64,000 nt of DNA from Cryobacterium mannosilyticum (lineage in GTDB: Bacteria; Actinomycetota; Actinomycetes; Actinomycetales; Microbacteriaceae): assembly GCF_004402705.1 (NCBI RefSeq), contig NZ_SOFM01000043.1:1-64000 (forward strand), given 5' to 3'. Positions 31,311 to 40,695 of this stretch are shown here, in pieces. The position numbers and the translations under genes were made by a program. The notes under the pieces were generated by a model, which did no database searches, was not told the DNA's origin, and worked only from the letters and a program-made list of their open reading frames with translations. Within the stretch, counting starts at the first letter, position 1, and every line of letters starts with the position of its first letter.

Positions 31311-32572
31311 GCACCACACAGGGTCCGGGGACCGTGACCGGACCGGCAACCTCGCCGACCGGAGCGCCCTCCCGCTGGGACCGGATGTTCCGGGAGATCA
31401 CCACCGGCAGCGCCATCATCTCCGTGCTGGCCGTCGTGCTCGCGCTCGTCGTCGGCGCCGTCATGATCGCGTTCACCAACAAGGAGGTCCAGGCCAGCGC
31501 CGGTTACTTCTTCTCAAGGCCCGGCGACCTGCTCGCCGCCATCTGGAACGCGGTGTCCGGGGCATACTCGGCTCTCTTCCAGGGCTCGATCTACAACTTC
31601 CGCCGGCCGAGCTTCGCGGCGGGGATCAAGCCCCTCACCGAGACCCTCACCTTCGCGACCCCGCTGATCATGGCCGGCCTCGGAGTGGCGCTCGGTTTCC
31701 GGGTGGGCATGTTCAACATCGGCGGGCGCGGGCAGATGCTCATCGCGGCCGCCCTCGGCGGCTGGGTCGGCTTCGCGGTCGACCTGCCCTACGGGCTGCA
31801 CATGATCGTCGCGCTCGTGGTCGGCATCCTCGGCGGCGCCCTCTGGGGCGGTATCGTCGGTCTGCTCAAAGCCCGAACGGGAGCCCACGAGGTGATCACC
31901 ACGATCATGCTCAACTACGTGGCGTTCTACCTCGTCAGCTACCTGCTCCGCGAAGGCTTCCTGAAGACGCCCGGGTCGAACAACCCGAAGAGCCCCGCCA
32001 CCAAGGTCACGGCGGTCTTCCCCGACCTGCTCGGCCCGAACTACATCCTGCACTTCGGCTTCATCCTGGCCATCCTCGCCACGATCTTCACCTGGTGGCT
32101 GCTCTCGCGCTCGAACCTCGGCTTCCAGTTCCGGGCCGTCGGGCTCAACCCGCATGCGGCCAAGGTCGCCGGCATCAGCGTCAAGCGCATGTACGTCTAC
32201 GCGATGATGCTCTCGGGCGGGCTGGTCGGCCTCGCCGGCATCAACCAGGTGCTGGGCACGACCACCAGCGGCTTCGGCGCCGGACTCGACTCCGGCATCG
32301 GCTTCGACGCCATCACCGTGGCGCTGCTCGGCCGGTCGAAGCCTTGGGGGGTCTTCTGGGCCGGCATCCTGTTCGGCGCCTTCAAGGCCGGCGGGTTCTC
32401 GATGCAGGCCGCCGAGGGCGTGCCGATCGACATCGTGCTCGTCGTGCAGTCGCTCATCGTGCTCTTCATTGCCGCCCCGCCTCTCGTCCGGGCCATCTTC
32501 CGCCTGCCTGTGCCGGGAGCCATCCGTCGCAAGACCCAGGTCAACGTTTCCCAGGAGGTGGCAGCGAAATGA
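31307..32572 (+). CDS. Nucleoside ABC transporter, permease 1
   Basis: The 421-residue product is a membrane permease of the BPD_transp_2 family (YufP/NupB-like), with about eight to ten hydrophobic helices. Family hallmarks include ITTIMLNYVAFYLVSYLL, the FRAVGLNPHAAKVAGISVKRMYVYAMMLSGGLVGLAG cytoplasmic loop that contacts the ATPase, and GIGFDAITVALLGRSKPWGV. The GTG start overlaps the ATPase stop (GTGA). The frame ends in ATGA with permease 2. It acts with the BMP lipoprotein and the fused ATPase. Confidence 0.92.
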   Translation: MSTTQGPGTVTGPATSPTGAPSRWDRMFREITTGSAIISVLAVVLALVVGAVMIAFTNKEVQASAGYFFSRPGDLLAAIWNAVSGAYSALFQGSIYNFRRPSFAAGIKPLTETLTFATPLIMAGLGVALGFRVGMFNIGGRGQMLIAAALGGWVGFAVDLPYGLHMIVALVVGILGGALWGGIVGLLKARTGAHEVITTIMLNYVAFYLVSYLLREGFLKTPGSNNPKSPATKVTAVFPDLLGPNYILHFGFILAILATIFTWWLLSRSNLGFQFRAVGLNPHAAKVAGISVKRMYVYAMMLSGGLVGLAGINQVLGTTTSGFGAGLDSGIGFDAITVALLGRSKPWGVFWAGILFGAFKAGGFSMQAAEGVPIDIVLVVQSLIVLFIAAPPLVRAIFRLPVPGAIRRKTQVNVSQEVAAK

Positions 32573-33864
32573 GCACCGTCGCTCCGGTCGTCCAGCCCGC
32601 ACAGCCCACCACGCCGGAAGGCCCCGATTTCGAGTTCGTGAAGAGCTGGAAGGTGACGATCGCCCTGTCGATCTTCACCGTCCTCAGCTTCCTGCTCCTG
32701 GTGGTCTTCGGCCGGGACGGCACCAGCACCATGCGCCTCTCCACGTCCAGTGACCTGATCCAGCTGCCCGACGTGGAACTGCCGACCCGGGTCACCGGCA
32801 TCGTGATCACCGTCCTGCTCCTCCTGATCACCGGCGTGAGCGTCTGGCTGGTGCGCGCCAAGGCCAAGGCCCCGATCTGGTTGATCGCCGTCTACGCCGT
32901 GCTCGTCCTGATCGGCTTCCTGGCCTGGGCCGCCGCCGACAAGTCCATCCCGGTTCCCGGCCTGCTGTTCGGGTCGCTCAGCCTGGCCGTGCCGCTCATC
33001 TTCGGTGCCCTCGGCGGCGTCATCTCCGAGCGGGTCGGCGTCGTCAACATCGCCATCGAGGGCCAGCTGCTCGCCGGCGCGTTCACCTCAGCGATGGTCG
33101 CATCGCTCACCCGCCAGCCGCTCCTCGGCCTCCTGGCCGCGATGCTGGCCGGGGTGCTCGTCTCGATGGTGCTGGCCGCCTTCGCGATCAAGTACTTCGT
33201 CGACCAGGTCATCGTCGGCGTCGTGCTCAACGTGCTCGTGATCGGCCTGACCGGCTTCCTCTACTCGCAGGTGATGGCACCGAACGCCGCGCTCCTGAAC
33301 CAGCCGCCCCGGTTCGAACGGATCAACATCCCGCTGCTCAGCGAGATCCCGATCATCGGGCCGGTCTTCTTCCGGCAGACGCTGATCGTCTACATCATGT
33401 ACGTCGCCGTCGCCGTGGTCTTCTACGGGATCTTCCACACGAAGTGGGGACTGCGCCTCCGCAGCGTGGGCGAGCATCCGCAGGCCGCCGACACGGTCGG
33501 CATCAACGTCGCGTCGACGAGGTTCTGGAACGTGTCCATCGCCGGCGCGATCGTCGGCCTCGGCGGAGCCTACTTCACCCTCGGCTCGGTCGGCGCGTTC
33601 GGCAAGGAGATGACCGCCGGGGCCGGGTTCATCGCGCTGGCCGCCGTGATCTTCGGCCGGTGGGACCCGATCCGGGCCACCCTCGCCGCGCTGCTGTTCG
33701 GTTTTGCCAGCAACCTGCAGAACGTTCTCAGCATCATCGGGTCCCCGGTGCCGAGCGAGTTCATGCTCATGCTGCCCTACCTCGTCACGATCTTCGCCGT
33801 CGCCGGCCTGGTCGGCCAGTCCAGGGGACCTGCCGCCAGCGGCAAGCCCTACATCAAATCGTGA
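32569..33864 (+). CDS. Nucleoside ABC transporter, permease 2
   Basis: This 431-residue protein is the second permease subunit (YufQ/NupC-like). After an N-terminal extension of about 130 residues with three hydrophobic segments, it shows the conserved core LGGVISERVGVVNIAIEGQLLAGAF (about 145-169), RSVGEHPQAADTVGINV (ATPase-contact loop) and AGAGFIALAAVIFGRWDPIRA. The ATG overlaps the permease 1 stop, and AGGAGG lies 11 bases upstream of it. The stop overlaps the cdd GTG. The long N-terminal extension is more than the minimal family core. Confidence 0.92.
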   Translation: MSTVAPVVQPAQPTTPEGPDFEFVKSWKVTIALSIFTVLSFLLLVVFGRDGTSTMRLSTSSDLIQLPDVELPTRVTGIVITVLLLLITGVSVWLVRAKAKAPIWLIAVYAVLVLIGFLAWAAADKSIPVPGLLFGSLSLAVPLIFGALGGVISERVGVVNIAIEGQLLAGAFTSAMVASLTRQPLLGLLAAMLAGVLVSMVLAAFAIKYFVDQVIVGVVLNVLVIGLTGFLYSQVMAPNAALLNQPPRFERINIPLLSEIPIIGPVFFRQTLIVYIMYVAVAVVFYGIFHTKWGLRLRSVGEHPQAADTVGINVASTRFWNVSIAGAIVGLGGAYFTLGSVGAFGKEMTAGAGFIALAAVIFGRWDPIRATLAALLFGFASNLQNVLSIIGSPVPSEFMLMLPYLVTIFAVAGLVGQSRGPAASGKPYIKS

Positions 33865-34294
33865 CCGGGTCTCCCCGGCCAGACGCTCCCTTCTCGGGCG
33901 ACGTCGATTGGGGTGTCCTCCGCGAGGCAGCCGTGCAGGCGATGGGCAGCGCCTACGCGCCGTACTCGCACTTCCCGGTCGGCGCCGCGGCGCTCGTCAG
34001 CGACGGGCGGGTGATCACCGGCTGCAACGTCGAGAACGCGTCCTACGGCCTCACCCTCTGCGCGGAGTGCGCCCTCGTCTCCATGCTGCACCTCACCGGC
34101 GGCGGGCAGCTCGTGGCCTTCACCTGCGTCGACGGTGCCGGTGGCACCCTGATGCCCTGCGGACGCTGCCGCCAGCTTTTGTACGAACACTCGGCCCCCG
34201 GCATGCTGCTGGACACGGTGTCGGGTGTGCGAACCATTGATGAAATCCTGCCCGACGCCTTCGGGCCCAGGCAGCTCGCCGACTACCGGGAAGA

Positions 34295-34298
<4 letters not shown>
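33861..34298 (+). CDS. cdd: Cytidine deaminase
   Basis: Cdd converts cytidine and deoxycytidine to uridine and deoxyuridine. The 145-residue product is of the small, tetrameric zinc type. It shows AYAPYSHFPVGAAAL, GCNVENASYGLTLCAECAL with the catalytic glutamate and first zinc cysteine, and LMPCGRCRQLLYE with the other two cysteines. The GTG overlaps the stop of permease 2, and its own stop overlaps the deoA start. This tight coupling argues that the transporter brings in nucleosides. The upstream open frame is a permease 2 shadow. Confidence 0.95.
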
Positions 34299-35614
<1,316 letters not shown>

Positions 35615-35615
35615 C

Positions 35616-35656
35616 CCGCCCCCGACCCCGCCCCCGCCCCCGCCCGCCCCGAGCCC
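35616..35656. repeat. C-rich low-complexity tract
   Basis: Repeated CCCCCG units of varying length follow the deoA stop. No hairpin terminator is obvious, and the palindromic element at 35681 may serve as one. Confidence 0.6.
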
Positions 35657-35680
35657 CGTCCACCCATACCGGGCAGGCTG

Positions 35681-35776
35681 GGGGCTAACTCAGGAGATTC
35701 CGGACGAGTCAGGTCGGCGGGTGCGGAATTCCAGGCCGCACCGGAACCGATGCCGGGAATCTCCTGAGTCAGCCAC
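35681..35776. repeat. CTAACTCAGG palindromic element, copy C
   Basis: This 96-bp element has termini GGGGCTAACTCAGGAGATTC and GAATCTCCTGAGTCAGCCAC, with one internal mismatch (TTAG to TCAG) compared with copy A. The interior is unrelated to the other copies but contains a perfect stem, GGTGCGG with CCGCACC, so the whole unit can fold as a nested hairpin. It lies between deoA and add. There is no nuclease gene nearby. Confidence 0.88.
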
Positions 35777-35820
35777 AGTCCGGGTTCAGCAAACAGGGAG
35801 ACTCCCAGCGTCATGGCCGG

Positions 35821-35826
35821 TAGATT
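35821..35826 (+). promoter_or_regulatory. -10 box for leaderless add
   Basis: TAGATT ends six bases before the GTG of add, leaving no space for a ribosome binding site. The box lies 44 bases downstream of palindromic element C. Confidence 0.5.
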
Positions 35827-35832
35827 GGGAAC

Positions 35833-36954
35833 GTGAACACGAGCCCAGAGGAATACCTGCTGCCCGGCGGCATCAGCATCAACGCGCTGCCGAAGATCTC
35901 CCTGCACGACCACCTCGACGGCGGGCTGCGTCCCGGCACCGTCATCGAGCTGGCCGCGAGTATCGGATTCGCCCTGCCGACAACGGATGAGTCCGACCTC
36001 GGCGCCTGGTTCGCCGACCAGGCCAACTCCGGCTCGCTGGTCGAATACCTCAAGACCTTCGACATCACCTGTGCCGTCATGCAGACCGAGGAGGGCCTGA
36101 CCAGGGTCGCCCGGGAATTCGTCGAGGACCTCGTCGCCGACGGCGTCATCTACGGCGAGGTGCGCTGGGCCCCCGAGCAGCACCTCACCCGGGGCCTCAC
36201 CCTCGACCAGACGGTGGAGGCCGTGCAGGCCGGCATCGAGGCCGGCATCGCCGCCGCCGCCGAGGCCGGCCACAGCATCAAGATCGGCCAGCTGATCACC
36301 GCCATGCGGCACGCCGACCGCAGCCTCGAAATCGCCGAACTGGCCGTGCGCCACCGCACCGCGGGCGTCGTCGGGTTCGACATCGCCGGCGCCGAACTCG
36401 GTTTCCCGGCCCACAACCACCGTGACGCGTTCGACTTCCTGGCCAAGGCATTCCTCCCGGTCACCGTGCACGCCGGCGAGGCCGACGGCCTGGAGAGCAT
36501 CCGCGGGGCTCTGTTCGACGGTCGTGCGCTGCGGCTCGGCCATGGCGTGCGCATCGCCGAAGACATCGTCGTCGGCCGCCAGGACGCCGACGACAACACC
36601 TACGTGACCCTCGGCCCGGTGGCGCAGTGGGTGCGCGACCGCGAGATCGCCCTCGAGCTCAGCCCGTCGTCGAACCTGCAGACCGGGGCGATCGCGGCCT
36701 GGGGCGACGACCTGCTCGACCACCCCTTCGACCTGCTGTACCAGCTGGGCTTCCGGGTCACCGTCAACACCGACAACCGCCTGATGAGCGACACCAGCCT
36801 GAGCAAGGAGCTGGCCCTGCTCAGCGACGCGTTCGGCTACGACATCGACGACCTCGAGGTCTTCCAGCTCAACGCCGCGCAGGCCACGTTCCTCCCGCTC
36901 GAGGAGCGCGAGGAGCTGGCCGATGCCATCGTCGCCGGCTTCGAAGGCGCCTGA
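35833..36954 (+). CDS. add: Adenosine deaminase
   Basis: Add converts adenosine and deoxyadenosine to inosine and deoxyinosine, feeding purine nucleoside phosphorylase. The 373-residue product has the zinc-binding HxH in ISLHDHLDGGLRPGT (about 24-38), TVHAGEADGLESI, LRLGHGVRIAED with a catalytic histidine, and VTVNTDNRLMSDT carrying the aspartate of the metal site. Length is slightly above the family average. It follows the nucleoside transporter and salvage genes, so import and breakdown of nucleosides appear to be grouped here. Confidence 0.94.
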   Translation: MNTSPEEYLLPGGISINALPKISLHDHLDGGLRPGTVIELAASIGFALPTTDESDLGAWFADQANSGSLVEYLKTFDITCAVMQTEEGLTRVAREFVEDLVADGVIYGEVRWAPEQHLTRGLTLDQTVEAVQAGIEAGIAAAAEAGHSIKIGQLITAMRHADRSLEIAELAVRHRTAGVVGFDIAGAELGFPAHNHRDAFDFLAKAFLPVTVHAGEADGLESIRGALFDGRALRLGHGVRIAEDIVVGRQDADDNTYVTLGPVAQWVRDREIALELSPSSNLQTGAIAAWGDDLLDHPFDLLYQLGFRVTVNTDNRLMSDTSLSKELALLSDAFGYDIDDLEVFQLNAAQATFLPLEEREELADAIVAGFEGA

Positions 36955-36981
36955 AGAACCAATGCCCGTCCGATCGACACC

Positions 36982-37455
36982 GTGAAAGCCCCCATGCCAC
37001 TGCCGCCCCTCCCCACTGCCGCAATCACGATCGGCGTCCACGTCGAGGACTGGCGTGGTGCGGTGGCCGCTGCCGGTGACGCCCTCGAACGGTCAGGGTC
37101 GACCTCGCCCGAGTACACGAAGCGCATGATCGGCGTGATCGACGAGTTCGGCGCCTACGTCGTGATCGCGCCGGGCCTCGCGCTGGCGCACGCCCGGCCC
37201 GGACCCGACGTTCACACCGAGGGCCTGAGCGTTGTCACCCTCGCCGAGCCGGTCGCGTTCGGCCACCCGCACAACGACCCGGTCAGCGTCGTGCTGGGCC
37301 TGGCCGTCACCAGCGGTGACGAGCACGTGCTCCTCGTGGCCGAACTGGCCAATGTGTTCAACGACCCGCACGTCATTCCGGCGCTGGCGGCCGCGACGGA
37401 TGTCGACAGCATCCGTTCGCTGCTCGGCGTCACCGCACCACCCGAGGAGCAGTAA
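36982..37455 (+). CDS. PTS EIIA-like protein (mannitol/fructose/ascorbate type)
   Basis: The 157-residue product matches the PTS EIIA type-2 domain. The central block YVVIAPGLALAHARPGPDV contains the expected phosphorylatable histidine (in LAHARP), as in UlaC/SgcA-type proteins. It starts at GTG 36982, and an ATG four codons later is possible. The next gene encodes an EIIB protein, and the stop and start overlap as TAATG. No EIIC membrane component is present in this window. The sugar or nucleoside specificity is therefore unknown. Confidence 0.85.
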   Translation: MKAPMPLPPLPTAAITIGVHVEDWRGAVAAAGDALERSGSTSPEYTKRMIGVIDEFGAYVVIAPGLALAHARPGPDVHTEGLSVVTLAEPVAFGHPHNDPVSVVLGLAVTSGDEHVLLVAELANVFNDPHVIPALAAATDVDSIRSLLGVTAPPEEQ

Positions 37456-37727
37456 TGAAGATCGTCGCCCTGTGCGGAGTCGGAATCGGCACCTCCGCGA
37501 TTCTCAAGGTCAACGCCGAGCGGGCCCTGGCCCGGCTGGACATCGAGGCGGAGGTCACCGCGACGGACGTCGCCGGAGTTGCGAGCATGGGCTTCGACGC
37601 CCAGGTGATCCTCACCTCGTCGGAGCTGGTCGACGCCATCGGCAAGACCAACGCCGACATCGTCGTGATCGACAACTACTTCGACGTGGACGAACTCACC
37701 GCGAAGCTGGAGACCGCGCTGGGCTGA
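37455..37727 (+). CDS. PTS EIIB-like protein (ascorbate/galactitol type)
   Basis: This 90-residue protein is a PTS lactose/ascorbate-type EIIB domain. It starts MKIVALCGVGIGTSAILKVN, where Cys7 in the CGVGIGTS P-loop is the phosphorylation site. Small EIIB proteins of this kind accept phosphate from EIIA and pass it to sugar on EIIC. Its only partner here is the upstream EIIA. The missing EIIC must be elsewhere in the genome, or the pair is regulatory. The end is followed by the convergent phosphosugar mutase gene. Confidence 0.85.
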   Translation: MKIVALCGVGIGTSAILKVNAERALARLDIEAEVTATDVAGVASMGFDAQVILTSSELVDAIGKTNADIVVIDNYFDVDELTAKLETALG

Positions 37728-37758
37728 CCGCGCTGGGCTGAGTGCCGGCCCGACCGCG

Positions 37759-39576
37759 CTACTTGATCAGTTCGCGCATGCCCCGGTCGAGTTCGGCCAG
37801 GGTCGCCTCGGCGGCGGCCTTCCGCTCGGCGACCATGCCGGCGGTGCTGCTCGTGTCCAGGTACACCTTGAGCTTGGGTTCTGTGCCGCTCGGGCGCACC
37901 ATGACGCGTGAACCGTCGACGAGCCTGATCCGCAGCACATCGCTCGGCGGCAGTCCGTTGAAGCCGGCCGACAGGTCGTCCACCTGGTCGACCCGGATGC
38001 TGCCCACCATCGACGGCGGACTCTGGCGCAGTCGGGCCATCACCCGGTCGATCTCGCTGAGGTCGGTCACCCGCACCGAGATCTGGCCGGACGCGAAGTG
38101 GCCGAACCGGGCGCTGAACCGGTCGAGGTGGTCGGCGAGGGTGAGCCCGTCGGCCTTGAGGTCGCTGACCAGGGAGAGAATGGCCACGGCGGCGGAGATG
38201 CCGTCCTTGTCGCGCACGGTGCCGGGGTTGACGAGGTAGCCGAGGGCCTCCTCGTAGCCGAAGATCAGGTCTGGCGCGCGGGACACCCACTTGAAGCCGG
38301 TGAGGGTGTCCGCGAACCGCATGCCGTAGGCCGCGGCGACCGCCTGCAGGGCCGGCGACGACACGATCGAGCAGGCGAGCGTGCCGTCGGCCGCGCCATC
38401 GCCTGCCGCGGTCGCGGCGAGCTCGGCGGCCCGCCAGCCGAGGACGGCCCCGACCTCGTTGCCGCTGAGCCGGCGGTAGCCGGTGCCGGACGACGGGTCG
38501 GGGATCGCGATCGCGAGCCGGTCCGCGTCGGGGTCGTTCGCGATGATCAGCTCGGCGCCGGCCTCCCTCGCGGTCTCATAGGACAGGTCGAGGGCGCCCG
38601 GCTCCTCCGGGTTGGGGAACGCGACGGTGGGGAAGTGGCCGTCCGGGGCGATCTGGGCGTCGACGAGGGTGGGCAGGTCGAAACCGGCGGCTTCGAGCAC
38701 GCGCCTGGTCGTGTCCCAGCCGACGCCGTGCAAGGCGGTGTACACGGTGTTCACCTGCGCGCGCGGCGGGTGGGCGAGACCGGCGGTGGCGTCGATGTAC
38801 GCCTGCACGACGGATTCGGGTGCCGTCTCGTAGGCGGCCCGAGGCAGGTCAGGTACCCGCTGCTCGGTCGCCACCCGGAGGATCTCCGCCGCGATGCGCG
38901 CGTCGTCGGGGGAGACGATCTGCGAGCCGTTGTTCGCGCCGCCCAGGTAGACCTTGTAGCCGTTGTCGTTCGGCGGGTTGTGCGACGCGGTGACCATCAC
39001 GCCGGCACCCACGTCGAGGTGCCGCACCGCGAAGGCGAGCACGGGGGTGGGCAGCAGGCGGGGGAGCAGGATGGCGCGCACCCCGGCACCGGCCATGATC
39101 GCAGCCGTGTCGGTGGCGAAGACGTGGGAATTCTTGCGCCCGTCGTAGCCGATGACGACGGACGGGGTTTCGCCCGGAGACGCGGCGCCCCTGAGGTAGG
39201 CGGCGAGGCCGGCGGCGGCCTGGGAGACGAGCACGCGGTTCATCCGGTTCGAGCCGGCCGCGATCGCTCCGCGGAGGCCGGCCGTGCCGAAGGCGAGTCT
39301 CTCATCGAAGCGGGAGTGCAGCTCCAGTATCGCCGCCGCATCCCCATCGCCGGCGGAGCGCACCAGCAGGCGCAACTCGGCCTGGGTTTCGGGGTCGGGG
39401 TCCTGGCTGAGCCAGTCGTTCGCCGTGTTCAGCAGGGCCGTGGCGGCGTCCCCGGCGGGAGCGTCCGTCTCGATGGTGTCGAGCACCATCGTGTCGGGGA
39501 GCACCGTCTCCGGGGCGTCTTCCTCGCTGTGCCTGCCGCCGGATTCGGGGGGCACTGCGGTGCCGTCGAGGCTCAC
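37759..39576 (-). CDS. Phosphosugar mutase (phosphomannomutase/phosphopentomutase type)
   Basis: The 605-residue protein belongs to the alpha-D-phosphohexomutase superfamily, PGM2-like branch. It has the N-terminal RFDERLAFGTAGLRGAIAAGSNRMN, the phosphoserine loop VMVTASHNPPNDNGYKVY, the metal loop ANDPDADRLAIA, the sugar-binding GYEEALGY and the C-terminal VRPSGTEPKLKVYLD. Its GTG overlaps the stop of the purine nucleoside phosphorylase gene. PGM2-type enzymes can act on ribose 1-phosphate, so phosphopentomutase activity is likely. A role in mannose 1-phosphate supply for ManC is also possible. About 45 extra N-terminal residues look disordered. Confidence 0.88.
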   Translation of the reverse strand: MSLDGTAVPPESGGRHSEEDAPETVLPDTMVLDTIETDAPAGDAATALLNTANDWLSQDPDPETQAELRLLVRSAGDGDAAAILELHSRFDERLAFGTAGLRGAIAAGSNRMNRVLVSQAAAGLAAYLRGAASPGETPSVVIGYDGRKNSHVFATDTAAIMAGAGVRAILLPRLLPTPVLAFAVRHLDVGAGVMVTASHNPPNDNGYKVYLGGANNGSQIVSPDDARIAAEILRVATEQRVPDLPRAAYETAPESVVQAYIDATAGLAHPPRAQVNTVYTALHGVGWDTTRRVLEAAGFDLPTLVDAQIAPDGHFPTVAFPNPEEPGALDLSYETAREAGAELIIANDPDADRLAIAIPDPSSGTGYRRLSGNEVGAVLGWRAAELAATAAGDGAADGTLACSIVSSPALQAVAAAYGMRFADTLTGFKWVSRAPDLIFGYEEALGYLVNPGTVRDKDGISAAVAILSLVSDLKADGLTLADHLDRFSARFGHFASGQISVRVTDLSEIDRVMARLRQSPPSMVGSIRVDQVDDLSAGFNGLPPSDVLRIRLVDGSRVMVRPSGTEPKLKVYLDTSSTAGMVAERKAAAEATLAELDRGMRELIK

Positions 39577-40406
39577 AGTGCGGCCACGATCCGGGCGAGC
39601 AGCGCGCCGATCACGGGTTCGGCCAGCTTGCCGGCCTCGAGCACCTCTTCGTGGCTGAGCGGCTCTTTCTGGATCCCCGCGGCGAGGTTCGTGATCAGGG
39701 ACAGGCCGAGGATCTCCATCCCGGCCTCCCGGGCCGCGATCGCCTCGAGCGCGGTGGACATCCCGACGATGTGGCCGCCGATCACCTTCGCCATCTGCAC
39801 CTCGGCGGGGGTCTCGTAGTGCGGGCCGCGGAACTGGCAGTACACGCCCTCGTCGAGGGTGGGGTCGATGCTGCGGGCCAGGGCGCGCAGCCGGGCGGAG
39901 TACAGGTCGGTGAGGTCGACGAAGGTCGCGCCCTCAAGGGGCGAGTCGGCAGTGAGGTTGATGTGATCGCTGATCAGCACGGGGCTGCCCGGCGTCCAGG
40001 TCTCGCGGATGCCGCCAGCACCGTTGGTGAGGATCATCGTCGACACGCCGGTAGCGGCCGCGGTGCGCACGCTATGCACGACCCGGCGCACGCCGTGGCC
40101 CTCGTAGTAGTGGGTGCGGGCGCCGATGATGAGGGCGCGCTTGCCGCCGGGCAGCAGCACCGAGCGGAGCATGCCGGCGTGGCCGGCCAGGGCGGGGGCG
40201 CTGAAGCCAGTGATCTCCTGTGCGGGGATCGTGTGCGTGGTCTCGCCGATCAGGTCGGCGGCCTTGCCCCAGCCGCTGCCCAGGGTCAGTGCGATGTCGT
40301 GCCGGGCGACACCGGTGCGGGCGGCGATCTCGCCGGCCGCGATGCGCGCGACCTCGAACGGATCCGTTTCTGGCGCGTCGAGCGGGTTGTTATCCATCTT
40401 CAGCAT
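39573..40406 (-). CDS. punA: Purine-nucleoside phosphorylase
   Basis: This 277-residue enzyme cleaves inosine and guanosine to base and ribose 1-phosphate. It belongs to the trimeric PNP type. It shows IALTLGSGWGKAADLIGE, GARTHYYEGHGVRRVVHSVRTA, LTNGAGGIRETW, the QFRGPHYETPAEVQM block with the purine-site glutamate and VGMSTALEAIAAREAGMEILGLSLITN. The start is ATG at 40406, preceded by TAGAGT and six bases, so the mRNA may be leaderless. A second ATG three codons on (MDNNP) is the alternative. Confidence 0.94.
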   Translation of the reverse strand: MLKMDNNPLDAPETDPFEVARIAAGEIAARTGVARHDIALTLGSGWGKAADLIGETTHTIPAQEITGFSAPALAGHAGMLRSVLLPGGKRALIIGARTHYYEGHGVRRVVHSVRTAAATGVSTMILTNGAGGIRETWTPGSPVLISDHINLTADSPLEGATFVDLTDLYSARLRALARSIDPTLDEGVYCQFRGPHYETPAEVQMAKVIGGHIVGMSTALEAIAAREAGMEILGLSLITNLAAGIQKEPLSHEEVLEAGKLAEPVIGALLARIVAAL

Positions 40407-40412
40407 GCCCCC

Positions 40413-40418
40413 ACTCTA
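40413..40418 (-). promoter_or_regulatory. -10 box for leaderless punA
   Basis: TAGAGT is separated by six bases from the ATG of punA. The same box and spacing occur before the accD-like gene at 51422. Confidence 0.5.
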
Positions 40419-40641
40419 ATTGCCCGCCCATTTCACCGGCGCTCACCTGCCTGATTCGGCGGAGATTTCGCTCATTCGCGCACGGATGGCCGCAGCATTC
40501 GCGTCTCCAGTGACAGCGTCCGTCGAATTCGACCGGAGTGCAGGCCGGAGCCTCGACGGGGCCCCGGGCGGGCATAGTCGGGTTGAGCGCGCCACATGCG
40601 CCCGTGCGCGCCTGGCCTGCCTGGCGCGTAGCGGCGCAAGT

Positions 40642-40690
40642 GGGGCGCTGGGGCGGGGCGCGTGGTTTGGCAGGGGGGCGCTGGGGCGGG
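40642..40690. repeat. Duplicated G-rich word before lpdA
   Basis: GGGGCGCTGGGGCGGG occurs twice (40642-40657 and 40675-40690), 33 bases apart, just upstream of the lpdA ATG. Its G-runs could form a G-quadruplex in the coding strand. The second copy also supplies the GGGAG ribosome binding site. Confidence 0.6.
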
Positions 40691-40695
40691 AGAAT

